Shown here: in pieces, positions 1-6,840 of the stretch
Numbering within the stretch: the stretch's first letter is position 1
Layout of the letters: each line of letters opens with the position of its first letter
Source of the DNA: Spirochaetia bacterium UBA6919
GTDB lineage: Bacteria > Spirochaetota > UBA6919
NCBI GenBank assembly: GCA_002450905.1
Contig: DKAT01000107.1
Location: 1 to 11,205 of the forward strand
Reading direction: 5' to 3'
Length of the DNA: 11,205 bases
Position numbers and translations under genes: made by a program
Notes under the pieces: generated by a model
Databases searched by the model: none
What the model saw: only the letters and a program-made list of their open reading frames with translations
What the model was told of the DNA's origin: nothing

Positions 1-39
1 GGAATCAAAAATTTTAGTTCCGATCCTTCTCGGTTCCAT
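1..39 (-). CDS. Possible start of the next gene in the transporter-dmsBC operon (5' fragment only)
   Basis: An ATG at 39 opens a frame that stays open to the window edge, giving 13 residues, MEPRRIGTKIFDS. It begins 69 bases after the dmsBC stop on the same strand, where the catalytic molybdoenzyme subunit would be expected. The fragment is too short to identify, and the upstream GAGAG is only a weak ribosome binding site, nine bases from the ATG. The RR pair is not a Tat motif in what is visible. The gene could equally start further left. The frame overlaps a 24-base sequence that recurs at 7375-7398. Confidence 0.3.
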   Translation of the reverse strand, partial: MEPRRIGTKIFDS

Positions 40-108
40 GACTTCACTCTCAATATTCTATACAATTTTCATTTCATGGCTAGAAATAGTTAAATCACTA
101 AAAGCACT

Positions 109-1803
109 CTACCTCTTGGAAAAATAATTCCCTGCCATGTTCTTGGGAATCACTGTTACGAAGAATAGATATCGCCCCAGGATTTCTGAGAACGTCATGA
201 TGATGAATTGTGCTATAGATAATCCCATTAATACAGCAATATTCCCTTGGTTTGATATTTGAATTATAGACAATACAGGCAATAGGACACCTCCAAGTGC
301 TAGTGTAATCAGTCGCCCACCATATTGCCACTTAAAATGGGTGGATAACAGAGTAGCTGTACCATTAAGCTCCAGACTTCGGCTTTGTTTCATGTGATAG
401 TACGTTGAAATAAGGATAAACAGTTTTAAGAGGGCTGAGAAAATGACGATTTCATAGAGTATGAATAAATAGCTGTGGTTTATATGACTTATACCCTTAC
501 CCAAATTACCGAAGATCATGATGAAACTTGCGAAGGTGGGTCCCAAAATAAACGTCGTGATAATGAAGCTTAAAGGCGTGTTTGGGGTGTTCCATGAGGG
601 TCTTGCGGGTACCATGTAGATATAGGCACTGCTGATAACCCCTGCCAGTCCGAAGATAGCAACAAGGCTTCCGATGATAATTCTGAGTTCTCCTGGGAAT
701 TGGAGGAATCCAAAAACGTTTTCAGTGAACCAGAGGCTGGCATAAGCAAAGGCTAATCCTGAAAATAGGGTGAATAACAATACTTCCCTACTGAGCCAGG
801 ATCTTTTCCACATTTTGAGAGCTTTGAATGCATGGATGGGACGTCCCAGGTGAAACATGGCTGTACCAAGTGCCAGAGTTGAGACAAAGAGCATGGATAG
901 AGAGATTAGAATACCCATGTCTTCTTGTAAAGGGCTTTTTAGAATAAATTGTTTATACATATCAAGAAGCCATAAGATAATGAAACCCCCTACGGACATT
1001 TGAGAGAAGTTTAAGAACATAACAAGGGTTGGGTGCGAGTGTTCCGGGCTGTATCGATAGGCGTTTACAGCGTGTGTGCTGGATGGCATCTTTTTTGGAA
1101 GAGTGATTCGTGTTGTTGAAATTGTATAATCACTATTGGGAAGACCTGGAGCGTTTCCTGATTCGTGATTTACAGTCCACTCGTTGATATTGACCCTTTC
1201 TATTTCTATGGCATTCTCAGGACAAGCTTCCACACAGGCTGGAGCATTTCCTTCGGCAAGACGTCCATAACACATATCACATTTGGTGACGATTTTCCTC
1301 TCAGAATTAAATTGAGGCACGCTATAAGGGCAATTCCATTGGCAATATCCGCATCCAATACAACTATCTGCTTTGTGACGGACTATACCCGTTTTTATAT
1401 CCTTTTCATAGGCATTGGTGGGACAACCCTTCAAACAACTAGGCGCGATACAGTGATTACATCCCATGGAAAGATAGAACCTTCGGGTGTCAGGAAACTT
1501 TCCCGCTTCAATTTCTCCTACCCGTCTCCAATTCACCGATGCTGGATTATTATTCTGTTCATTACAAGCGACGACACAGCACTCACAACCAATACATTTC
1601 CCTGCATTAAAGTGAAAGCGATATTGTTCTCCTTCGATGAGTGGTTCGGTAGGTATTAATTTCTTTTGGAATCCTGTGAACTCCTCATCGATAGTATATA
1701 TTTTATTTGTATATTTCTCTACAACATTTTGAGGAACATAATTTCCTATTTCATTTAAATGTTCTTTTAAAGGTAGATCTATATCTTTTGTACTATTCTT
1801 CAT
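109..1803 (-). CDS. Fused DmsB-DmsC-like protein: four-cluster ferredoxin plus quinol-binding membrane anchor
   Basis: This is a 564-residue electron-transfer subunit for a molybdoenzyme, probably nitrate reductase. Residues 1-60 are a hydrophilic extension with no signal peptide. Residues 61-200 form a DmsB/NrfC-type domain with 16 cysteines in four groups: C70/73/76/80, C115/118/123/127, C148/151/154/158 and C175/178/190/194. Every ligand is Cys, so four [4Fe-4S] clusters are predicted. From about 260 to 555 there are roughly eight membrane helices with the DmsC-like stretch HLGRPIHAFKALK...SWLSRE (318-339). DmsB and DmsC are separate proteins in E. coli; from memory, the fused form occurs beside assimilatory-type nitrate reductases. 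The ATG at 1803 is preferred because AGGG lies six bases upstream. A TTG at 1809 would abut that site. The gene follows narK on the same strand. The substrate of its partner enzyme is inferred from neighbours, so DMSO or another substrate is not excluded. Confidence 0.9.
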   Translation of the reverse strand: MKNSTKDIDLPLKEHLNEIGNYVPQNVVEKYTNKIYTIDEEFTGFQKKLIPTEPLIEGEQYRFHFNAGKCIGCECCVVACNEQNNNPASVNWRRVGEIEAGKFPDTRRFYLSMGCNHCIAPSCLKGCPTNAYEKDIKTGIVRHKADSCIGCGYCQWNCPYSVPQFNSERKIVTKCDMCYGRLAEGNAPACVEACPENAIEIERVNINEWTVNHESGNAPGLPNSDYTISTTRITLPKKMPSSTHAVNAYRYSPEHSHPTLVMFLNFSQMSVGGFIILWLLDMYKQFILKSPLQEDMGILISLSMLFVSTLALGTAMFHLGRPIHAFKALKMWKRSWLSREVLLFTLFSGLAFAYASLWFTENVFGFLQFPGELRIIIGSLVAIFGLAGVISSAYIYMVPARPSWNTPNTPLSFIITTFILGPTFASFIMIFGNLGKGISHINHSYLFILYEIVIFSALLKLFILISTYYHMKQSRSLELNGTATLLSTHFKWQYGGRLITLALGGVLLPVLSIIQISNQGNIAVLMGLSIAQFIIMTFSEILGRYLFFVTVIPKNMAGNYFSKR

Positions 1804-1822
1804 AAACAACCCTGATTATTTC

Positions 1823-1865
1823 ATTGAGGTTTCAACGAATTGTTTGAATCTGTTGAAACCTTAAT
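1823..1865 (-). promoter_or_regulatory. Long hairpin or operator just upstream of the dmsBC ribosome binding site
   Basis: Arms AGGTTTCAAC (1827-1836) and GTTGAAACCT (1852-1861) are perfect 10-base inverted repeats. One mismatch outward (1826/1862), three more bases pair (1823-1825 with 1863-1865). The 15-base centre can pair further at its base, leaving a loop near CAAAC. In the dmsBC transcript the hairpin ends about 19 bases before the start codon, so it could affect translation initiation or be a DNA operator. It is not a terminator for leftward transcription because no U-run follows. Confidence 0.6.
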
Positions 1866-1886
1866 CAAATAATATTATATTATATC

Positions 1887-1951
1887 TGAGGATATGGAGA
1901 CACAGACGGTTTAACCCCCGTCTGTTCATGCTGATCAAAACCATATCCTCA
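1887..1951 (-). promoter_or_regulatory. Nested double-stem structure directly after the transporter stop codon
   Basis: An 11-base perfect outer stem pairs 1887-1897 with 1941-1951, next to the transporter stop codon at 1952-1954. Inside it an 8-base perfect stem, ACAGACGG (1902-1909) with CCGTCTGT (1918-1925), closes an 8-base loop. No U-run follows on the minus strand, so it is not a standard intrinsic terminator. Two overlapping TATAAT hexamers (1874-1879 and 1879-1884, minus) follow, without a clear -35. Possible roles are transcript processing or stabilisation between cistrons, attenuation, or protein binding. Confidence 0.55.
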
Positions 1952-3301
1952 TTATAAAGTACCCTCGGCTTGAATTTGTGTCTTCTGTAGAGCAATTTTT
2001 GTTTCATATCTTGCTTCGGTTTCTGCTTGTTCAGAGAAACGAACGGTTAATGCCAACAGAGATATTCCTACTACAGCTACTCCCGTAATAAGAAATGGAA
2101 TACTATAATCTGTTGGAGCATATCCACGGAAAAGGAATCCAGCAGCTACTGCTCCAGCATTACCACCTGCTCCTACAATTCCTGCTACAGCACCCAGAGC
2201 TTTCTTATTAACGAATGGCACTACGGAATAGGTTGCTCCAGTAGACATGTGTACAAATAATCCAAATAACATCAATGAAGATACAGCTATAATAAGATGA
2301 TTCATTTGAGAGAATGCTATGAGAGCAACACCTTCGAGTAGGACAACCAATCCCATTAATAAAACACGTCCTTTTAAGCCCCATTTGATCCCAAAACGAT
2401 CTCCGAAATAGCCCCCGAGAGATCTTGCGAAGAGAGCCATCACCCCGACGATTCCTGCTACAAATCCTGCGGTCTTAAGATCTAATTTGTAGTGATCAAA
2501 GAAATAAATTGCGGCGTAGTTATTGATAACAAGTTCCACACCGAAACAAGCACCGTATATCAGGAATAACGACCACACACGATAGTCTTTTAAAGCTGTC
2601 ATAAAAGTTTTCAGGCTTGAGCCCTTCGATGAGTGTTTGTCCTTAAGGTCTTCGATATTGCCCTCTGGATAATCCTGTGTGAAGAGATAATAAGCGATAC
2701 CAGTGAGGAATAAACCTATACCAGGAATCACCATACTCCATCTCCAGGCAGAGAACTCATTGAACCCGAAATAGATCATAGCTCCGAAGACAAGGGGCAT
2801 CACCATATTAGTAACACCACCCCCCATATTTCCCCAGCCAGCAGAGGTTGCATTAGCAGTCCCTACAACATTGGGAGCAAACATCACTGATGTGTGGTAT
2901 TGAGTGATAACAAAAGATGCTCCAATAACGCCAATAAGAAGACGTGATATTAATAGTGTTTCATAGCTATTGCTTAGGCCGATTAACGCTACAGGTACTG
3001 CTCCCAGTATAAGTAATCCGCTATAGGTCTTTCTAGGTCCTATGTGGTCACACAACCAACCGATGATGAGTCTTGCAAATACCGTTGCTGATACCGATGC
3101 AATCATGATATTTCCTATTTCTCCTTTGGTTAAGGATAATTCTTTCACTACCACCGGCATCAATGGGGCAATTCCGAACCATCCGAAGAAACAGAGGAAG
3201 AATGCGATCCAAGTGATATGAAAAGTTCTAATTTGAGGTAATTTAAGATTAAAGAATTCCTTCCATAAGACAGTGGATTTTTCGACTTGTTGATTAAACA
3301 T
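1952..3301 (-). CDS. Nitrate/nitrite transporter, NarK/NrtP family (major facilitator superfamily)
   Basis: This is a 449-residue inner-membrane carrier of the nitrate-nitrite porter family with about twelve hydrophobic segments. Both family signatures are present: AGWGNMGGGVTN at 154-165 and GAGGNAGAVA at 377-386. The two substrate-binding arginines known from NarK structures appear to correspond to R77 (in VFARLIIGWLCD) and R293 (in LFARSLGGYFGD). The ATG at 3301 is chosen over the one at 3307 because the AAAAGGG site lies eight bases upstream of the former and only two from the latter. The gene is divergent from nirB and leads the operon containing the DmsBC fusion, which suggests nitrate uptake for assimilation. 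Sequence alone does not separate proton symport from nitrate/nitrite exchange. The short soluble C-terminal tail (from about 425) has no recognised domain. Confidence 0.93.
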   Translation of the reverse strand: MFNQQVEKSTVLWKEFFNLKLPQIRTFHITWIAFFLCFFGWFGIAPLMPVVVKELSLTKGEIGNIMIASVSATVFARLIIGWLCDHIGPRKTYSGLLILGAVPVALIGLSNSYETLLISRLLIGVIGASFVITQYHTSVMFAPNVVGTANATSAGWGNMGGGVTNMVMPLVFGAMIYFGFNEFSAWRWSMVIPGIGLFLTGIAYYLFTQDYPEGNIEDLKDKHSSKGSSLKTFMTALKDYRVWSLFLIYGACFGVELVINNYAAIYFFDHYKLDLKTAGFVAGIVGVMALFARSLGGYFGDRFGIKWGLKGRVLLMGLVVLLEGVALIAFSQMNHLIIAVSSLMLFGLFVHMSTGATYSVVPFVNKKALGAVAGIVGAGGNAGAVAAGFLFRGYAPTDYSIPFLITGVAVVGISLLALTVRFSEQAETEARYETKIALQKTQIQAEGTL

Positions 3302-3320
3302 ACTCATAACCCTTTTATTT

Positions 3321-3353
3321 TTGATGATATTATAGAGTCAAGAAGTATGCCAA
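3321..3353 (-). promoter_or_regulatory. Transporter promoter: sigma-54-like -24/-12 element plus TCAA half-site
   Basis: Read on the minus strand, TTGGCAT (3353-3347), five bases, then TTGA (3341-3338). The first G of GG and the G of TTGA are 12 bases apart, the spacing of sigma-54 promoters, but the -12 dinucleotide is GA rather than the usual GC. A TCAA at 3324-3321 makes a TTGA-N13-TCAA inverted repeat. The predicted start near 3327 would leave a leader of about 26 bases. A TATAAT at 3334-3329 offers a sigma-70 alternative, but with no good -35 at normal spacing. Confidence 0.45.
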
Positions 3354-3575
3354 ATACATTTATTTTTAAGCAGAAGATTTTTGAAATCTGTTATTTTCTA
3401 TTAACAAGAAAGATATATGAATGATTCTTCCCTTTGAATAACCATATCGAAATAGATTATGTAGAATCTTTATATAATAGGAATTCTTTTCAGAGGAATT
3501 TATAAGAAGCATATTATTACTGATTATTTCAAATGATATGGCAAATAATTTAAAGATCTGAAAAATACGATATGG

Positions 3576-3595
3576 ACTGTTGTTTTCTGAACAGT
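3576..3595. promoter_or_regulatory. Candidate operator ACTGTT-N8-AACAGT
   Basis: Two perfect 6-base arms (3576-3581 and 3590-3595) are separated by eight bases, giving a 20-base dyad near the middle of the divergent region, about 275 bases from the transporter start and 269 from nirB. Size and symmetry fit a dimeric regulator. No known consensus is matched with confidence. Confidence 0.35.
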
Positions 3596-3622
3596 TTGTC
3601 AAATGTTTTTTAAAGTTTGTTA

Positions 3623-3644
3623 TATGTAATAACTATGTAATAAC
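3623..3644. repeat. Perfect 11-base tandem repeat (TATGTAATAAC twice)
   Basis: TATGTAATAAC occurs at 3623-3633 and again at 3634-3644 with no spacer. With the preceding GTTAT (3619-3623) the first unit also forms the dyad GTTAT-N5-ATAAC. The 11-base period, about one helical turn, would put two protein sites on the same face of the DNA. Replication slippage in AT-rich DNA is the simple alternative. Confidence 0.55.
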
Positions 3645-3735
3645 AGCAATATATCCTATATAAATAATAATAAGATATAAAAATAACTACGGACATCAGA
3701 AATTATCCTGGAATAATTGTTTATTTAAGGATTTG

Positions 3736-3749
3736 TGTTAGTACTGACA
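3736..3749. promoter_or_regulatory. Candidate operator TGTTAGTACTGACA
   Basis: This 14-base near-palindrome has a perfect AGTACT core and TGT/ACA ends, with only one non-complementary pair. It lies about 115 bases upstream of the nirB start, a position usable by an activator of the nirB promoter. No regulator is assigned. Confidence 0.35.
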
Positions 3750-3813
3750 ATTATTGCCGTTAAATTCTTAATTATCGATATATTATATATAGCAATCCAA
3801 CTATACATGAATA

Positions 3814-3846
3814 TTGGCACATAATTTGATGTATTATCCGTATCAA
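3814..3846 (+). promoter_or_regulatory. nirB promoter: sigma-54-like -24/-12 element plus ATCAA half-site
   Basis: TTGGCAC (3814-3820), five bases, then TTGAT (3826-3830). GG-to-G spacing is exactly 12, as in sigma-54 promoters whose consensus is TGGCAC-N5-TTGC. The -12 element here has GA instead of GC. ATCAA at 3842-3846 completes TTGAT-N11-ATCAA, the same size and position as in the transporter promoter. The predicted start near 3840 leaves a leader of about 24 bases ahead of the GGGG ribosome binding site (3853-3856). A TATTAT at 3832-3837 is a weaker sigma-70 possibility. Confidence 0.5.
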
Positions 3847-3863
3847 CAAAACGGGGTTTTAAT

Positions 3864-6359
3864 ATGAGTTCAGATAAGAAAATAAATCTTGTCATTATAG
3901 GTAATGGCATGGTTGGTTATAAATTATGCGAGAAGATTGTCGATACTGGTGTTAAAGAGCGGTTTAATATCCATGTATTTGGGGAAGAACCTGTTCCAGC
4001 TTATAATCGTGTACGTCTTACGGAATATTTCAATAAATCTTTAAATGATTTAACATTAGCTCCTTCAAATTGGTATCAGGATCATCAAATCGAACTCCAT
4101 CTTGGTGATCCTGTTCTTTCTATTGATCGAATTAAAAAAATCGTTGTGTCCAAAGAGGGAATTAGAATTTCTTATGATAAATTGGTCTTTGCAACAGGAT
4201 CCAGTCCATTTATTCCTCCAATTATTGGTACAGATAAGAAAGGTGTGTTTCTTTATCGCACGATTGAAGATCTAGATAAGATTAAGGAATATGCAAAAGA
4301 TGTTGATAAGGCAACTGTTATCGGTGGTGGGTTGTTAGGCCTGGAAGCTGCTAAGGCTCTTCTTGATATGGGACTTGAAACTCATGTACTTGAAGTAGCA
4401 CCTCGTTTAATGCCACGTCAACTCGATGAAAGTGCTTCTGAAATACTGAAAGGGAAGTTGGAAGATACGGGTGTTCATATCCATACAGGAAAATCTATTA
4501 CTCAATTTTCTGGAAACGGGAGTGTCAATGAAGTTTTATTTCATGATAGTTCCAATCTCCCTACAGATCTTATTGTTATCTCTGCGGGAATTAAACCTCG
4601 TGATGAATTAGCTCGTGATTGCCAGTTAGAGATTGCTCCAAGGGGAGGAATTCGTGTCAATAAGAATATGCAAACCTCTGATCCTGATATCTATGCAATA
4701 GGAGAAGTTGCATCCTATAATGAAATGACTTATGGTCTTGTAGCACCAGGTTACGAGATGGCTGATATTGCTTTATCCCATTTAATAGGGGAGAATAAGC
4801 ATTATAATGGATCAGATCTTTCTACTAAATTAAAACTCATTGGAGTAGATGTCGCCAGTTTTGGTGAGGCTACAGAATTAAAAGAACTTCATCGTACAAT
4901 TGTTTTTAATGATAAGGTGAAGGGTGTATATAAACGTTTGAATATCAGTGTGGATGGGAAATACATACTAGGTGGAATACTTGTAGGGGATTCAAAAGAA
5001 TATAACAAACTTGCTCAAATGATGAAGAATAATGATGTTCTACCTGAAGATCCATCAGAATTAATTATTGGTAGGAATGCTGAGAAAGAGAATATATTAA
5101 GCCTTCATGACTCAGCTCAGATCTGTGCTTGCAATAACGTCACAAAAGGGATGATTGTCTCAGCAATACATGATAATAACCTGGGGAGTCTCCCTGAAAT
5201 TAAGTCTTGTACAAAAGCTGGTACGGAATGTGGTGGGTGTATTCCTATGGTTCAGGAAATCCTTGATGCTGTGAATCAGAAGAAAGGCTTGAACACCCGC
5301 AAGGTACTGTGTGAGCACTTTAACTATACCCGACAAGAACTCTTTGATATTATTAAAGTTAAGAATATGAAGACCTTTAACGAACTCAAAAGGCATTATG
5401 GAAAGGGGAATGGATGCGAAATCTGTAAACCCGCTATAGCATCTATGTTAGCCAGTGCTTGGAATGATCTTGTGATTAAACAACAACATATACAGGATAC
5501 CAATGATAAATTCCTTGCTAATATTCAAATGGGAGGTACATATTCCATTGTTCCAAGAATACCAGGGGGAGAGATCACACCTGATGGTTTAATTGCCCTG
5601 GGTGAGATTGCTAAAAAATATGATCTCTATTGTAAATTTACTGGCGGCCAAAGGATTGATTTCTTTGGTGCAAAGCTAAATGATCTACCAGAAATCTGGA
5701 GAGAACTCGGTCATTATGGATTTGAAAGTGGACACGCCTATGCAAGGGGTATGCGTACAGTGAAGAGCTGTGTGGGATCTACCTGGTGTCATCTTGGGGT
5801 ACAAGATTCTGTGACTTTCAGTATTCAGGTCGAGAATCGATACAAAGGAATCCGTTTTCCACACAAGGTTAAAAGTGCTGTATCGGGATGTGTACGGGAA
5901 TGTGCAGAAGCTCAGAGTAAAGATTTTGGTATAATTGCTACTGAAAAAGGATGGAATTTATATTTATGCGGAAATGCAGGATTAAAACCACAACACGCCC
6001 TCTTGTTTGCTACAGACCTTGATTCAGAAACCTGTATTAAATACATCGACCGCTTCCTTATGTTCTACATTAAAACTGCAGATCATCTTACCCGTACTGC
6101 AACTTGGTTCAATAAGCTCGATGGGGGTATTGAATATCTTAAAGACGTACTGATCAGAGATTCATTGGGAATCTGCGAGCAATTAGAACAGGAAATGCAA
6201 TCTATTATTGATAATTATCACTGCGAATGGGCTGAAACTGTTAAAGATAGTGAGCATAAGAAGAAGTTTAGGTATTTTGTCAATTCCAGCTCATATGATC
6301 CTTCGATCCAATTCCGTGATGAAAGAGGACAGAAAGTTCCTGAGTTATCCATAAGCTGA
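3864..6359 (+). CDS. nirB: NADH-dependent assimilatory nitrite reductase, large subunit
   Basis: This cytoplasmic enzyme, with NirD, carries out the six-electron reduction of nitrite to ammonium using NADH. Its 831 residues are full length for the family. In order: FAD-binding fold with GNGMVG at 13-18; NADH fold with GGGLLGLE at 154-161, where an acidic residue (E177) after the second strand favours NADH; BFD-type [2Fe-2S] domain with C421, C423, C456 and C459; a second BFD-like repeat keeping C518 and C521; then the sulfite/nitrite reductase half-domains from about 555. Siroheme-[4Fe-4S] ligands are C636, C642, C676 and C680 in the usual C-x5-C and C-x3-C pattern, with TGGQRIDFFG at 593-602 near the siroheme. 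The ATG at 3864 has GGGG seven bases upstream. nirD follows by 71 bases. Nitrite detoxification is an alternative role, but the transporter and DmsBC neighbours favour assimilation. Confidence 0.96.
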   Translation: MSSDKKINLVIIGNGMVGYKLCEKIVDTGVKERFNIHVFGEEPVPAYNRVRLTEYFNKSLNDLTLAPSNWYQDHQIELHLGDPVLSIDRIKKIVVSKEGIRISYDKLVFATGSSPFIPPIIGTDKKGVFLYRTIEDLDKIKEYAKDVDKATVIGGGLLGLEAAKALLDMGLETHVLEVAPRLMPRQLDESASEILKGKLEDTGVHIHTGKSITQFSGNGSVNEVLFHDSSNLPTDLIVISAGIKPRDELARDCQLEIAPRGGIRVNKNMQTSDPDIYAIGEVASYNEMTYGLVAPGYEMADIALSHLIGENKHYNGSDLSTKLKLIGVDVASFGEATELKELHRTIVFNDKVKGVYKRLNISVDGKYILGGILVGDSKEYNKLAQMMKNNDVLPEDPSELIIGRNAEKENILSLHDSAQICACNNVTKGMIVSAIHDNNLGSLPEIKSCTKAGTECGGCIPMVQEILDAVNQKKGLNTRKVLCEHFNYTRQELFDIIKVKNMKTFNELKRHYGKGNGCEICKPAIASMLASAWNDLVIKQQHIQDTNDKFLANIQMGGTYSIVPRIPGGEITPDGLIALGEIAKKYDLYCKFTGGQRIDFFGAKLNDLPEIWRELGHYGFESGHAYARGMRTVKSCVGSTWCHLGVQDSVTFSIQVENRYKGIRFPHKVKSAVSGCVRECAEAQSKDFGIIATEKGWNLYLCGNAGLKPQHALLFATDLDSETCIKYIDRFLMFYIKTADHLTRTATWFNKLDGGIEYLKDVLIRDSLGICEQLEQEMQSIIDNYHCEWAETVKDSEHKKKFRYFVNSSSYDPSIQFRDERGQKVPELSIS

Positions 6360-6384
6360 TAGTTAATCTAAAATATATAATCAT

Positions 6385-6410
6385 TCTGATTCAGATCAGT
6401 TTGTCTGATT
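6385..6410 (+). repeat. Overlapping CTGAT/ATCAG repeats between nirB and nirD
   Basis: TCTGATT occurs at 6385-6391 and 6404-6410. Between them ATCAG (6395-6399) can pair with CTGAT (6405-6409) around a 5-base loop, and CTGATTCAG (6386-6394) is itself a dyad. The competing short pairings lie just ahead of the nirD ribosome binding site. They may tune expression of the second gene or be chance in short AT-rich sequence. Confidence 0.3.
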
Positions 6411-6430
6411 TACAAATAAAGGAGTATTCT

Positions 6431-6769
6431 ATGAAGACTTTAACATGGTTCAAAGCAGCATTAGCATCCGATATCCCATTGAATGGTGGTGCCTGTATCA
6501 AATATAAAGAGATACAAATTGCAATATTCTATTCTGAAGATCAAAAGAAGTTTTATGCCTGTCAAAACCTCTGTCCTCACAAGAAACAAATGGTTTTATC
6601 TCGTGGAATTATAGGTGATAAAGGTGGGGAGCCCAAAGTAGCCTGTCCCCTCCATAAAAAATCATTTTCTTTAATTTCAGGTAAAAATCTAAATAACGAA
6701 GATTTCCAGATTAAAACATATCCTGTTCGTCTTGAGGAGGGTTATGTTTATATTGAGATTGAAGAGTAA
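6431..6769 (+). CDS. nirD: Nitrite reductase small subunit with intact Rieske ligands
   Basis: This 112-residue cytoplasmic protein of the NirD/Rieske fold is the partner of NirB. AAAGGAG at 6418-6424 sits six bases ahead of the ATG and decides this start. A TTG at 6401 in the same frame has no such site. The Rieske pairs C48-P-H50 and C72-P-L-H75 are both present, in NLCPHKK and ACPLHKKSF. That predicts a [2Fe-2S] cluster, unlike E. coli NirD, which keeps the fold but lacks the ligands. The spacing between the two pairs (21 residues) is somewhat longer than in many Rieske proteins. The gene is probably cotranscribed with nirB across a 71-base gap. A general Rieske ferredoxin is unlikely given the position and the NirD-like VLSRGI and CPLHKK segments. 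Confidence 0.92.
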   Translation: MKTLTWFKAALASDIPLNGGACIKYKEIQIAIFYSEDQKKFYACQNLCPHKKQMVLSRGIIGDKGGEPKVACPLHKKSFSLISGKNLNNEDFQIKTYPVRLEEGYVYIEIEE

Positions 6770-6840
6770 ATTACTTTGATAATATAAGATATAACGATAT
6801 TGCCTGAACTGTACAGCTTAACTAACAAACAAGCTTTCAA

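Larger units (their letters stand above)
3354..3813. other. Non-coding divergent control region between the transporter and nirB
   Basis: This very AT-rich stretch has no convincing gene. A 78-codon leftward frame at 3366-3602 has low-complexity composition and I found no convincing ribosome binding site. The region does hold several symmetric or repeated sites, listed separately: ACTGTT-N8-AACAGT at 3576-3595, an 11-base tandem repeat at 3623-3644 and a near-palindrome at 3736-3749. A small hairpin, AGATTT/AAATCT, sits at 3375-3389. The length, and sites lying about 115-290 bases from one start or the other, would suit enhancer-type activator binding. Confidence 0.6.

Noticed and set aside
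1165..1659. A 164-codon rightward frame opposite the DmsB domain
   Set aside because: It lies wholly antisense to the strongly supported iron-sulfur domain, has no recognisable motif, and is explained by the composition of the Cys-rich codons on the other strand.
1887..1951. Intrinsic terminator between the transporter and dmsBC
   Set aside because: The stem is strong, but on the minus strand it is followed by GATATAATATAAT rather than a U-run, and the next gene is on the same strand and functionally linked.
3321..3341. FNR/CRP-type box reading of TTGA...TCAA
   Set aside because: FNR sites are TTGAT-N4-ATCAA. Here the half-sites are 13 bases apart (TTGA-N13-TCAA) in both promoters, too wide for a standard site of that family.
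3366..3602. A 78-codon leftward frame in the divergent region
   Set aside because: No convincing ribosome binding site, Ile/Asn/Ser-rich composition typical of translated AT-rich non-coding DNA, and it covers probable regulatory sites.
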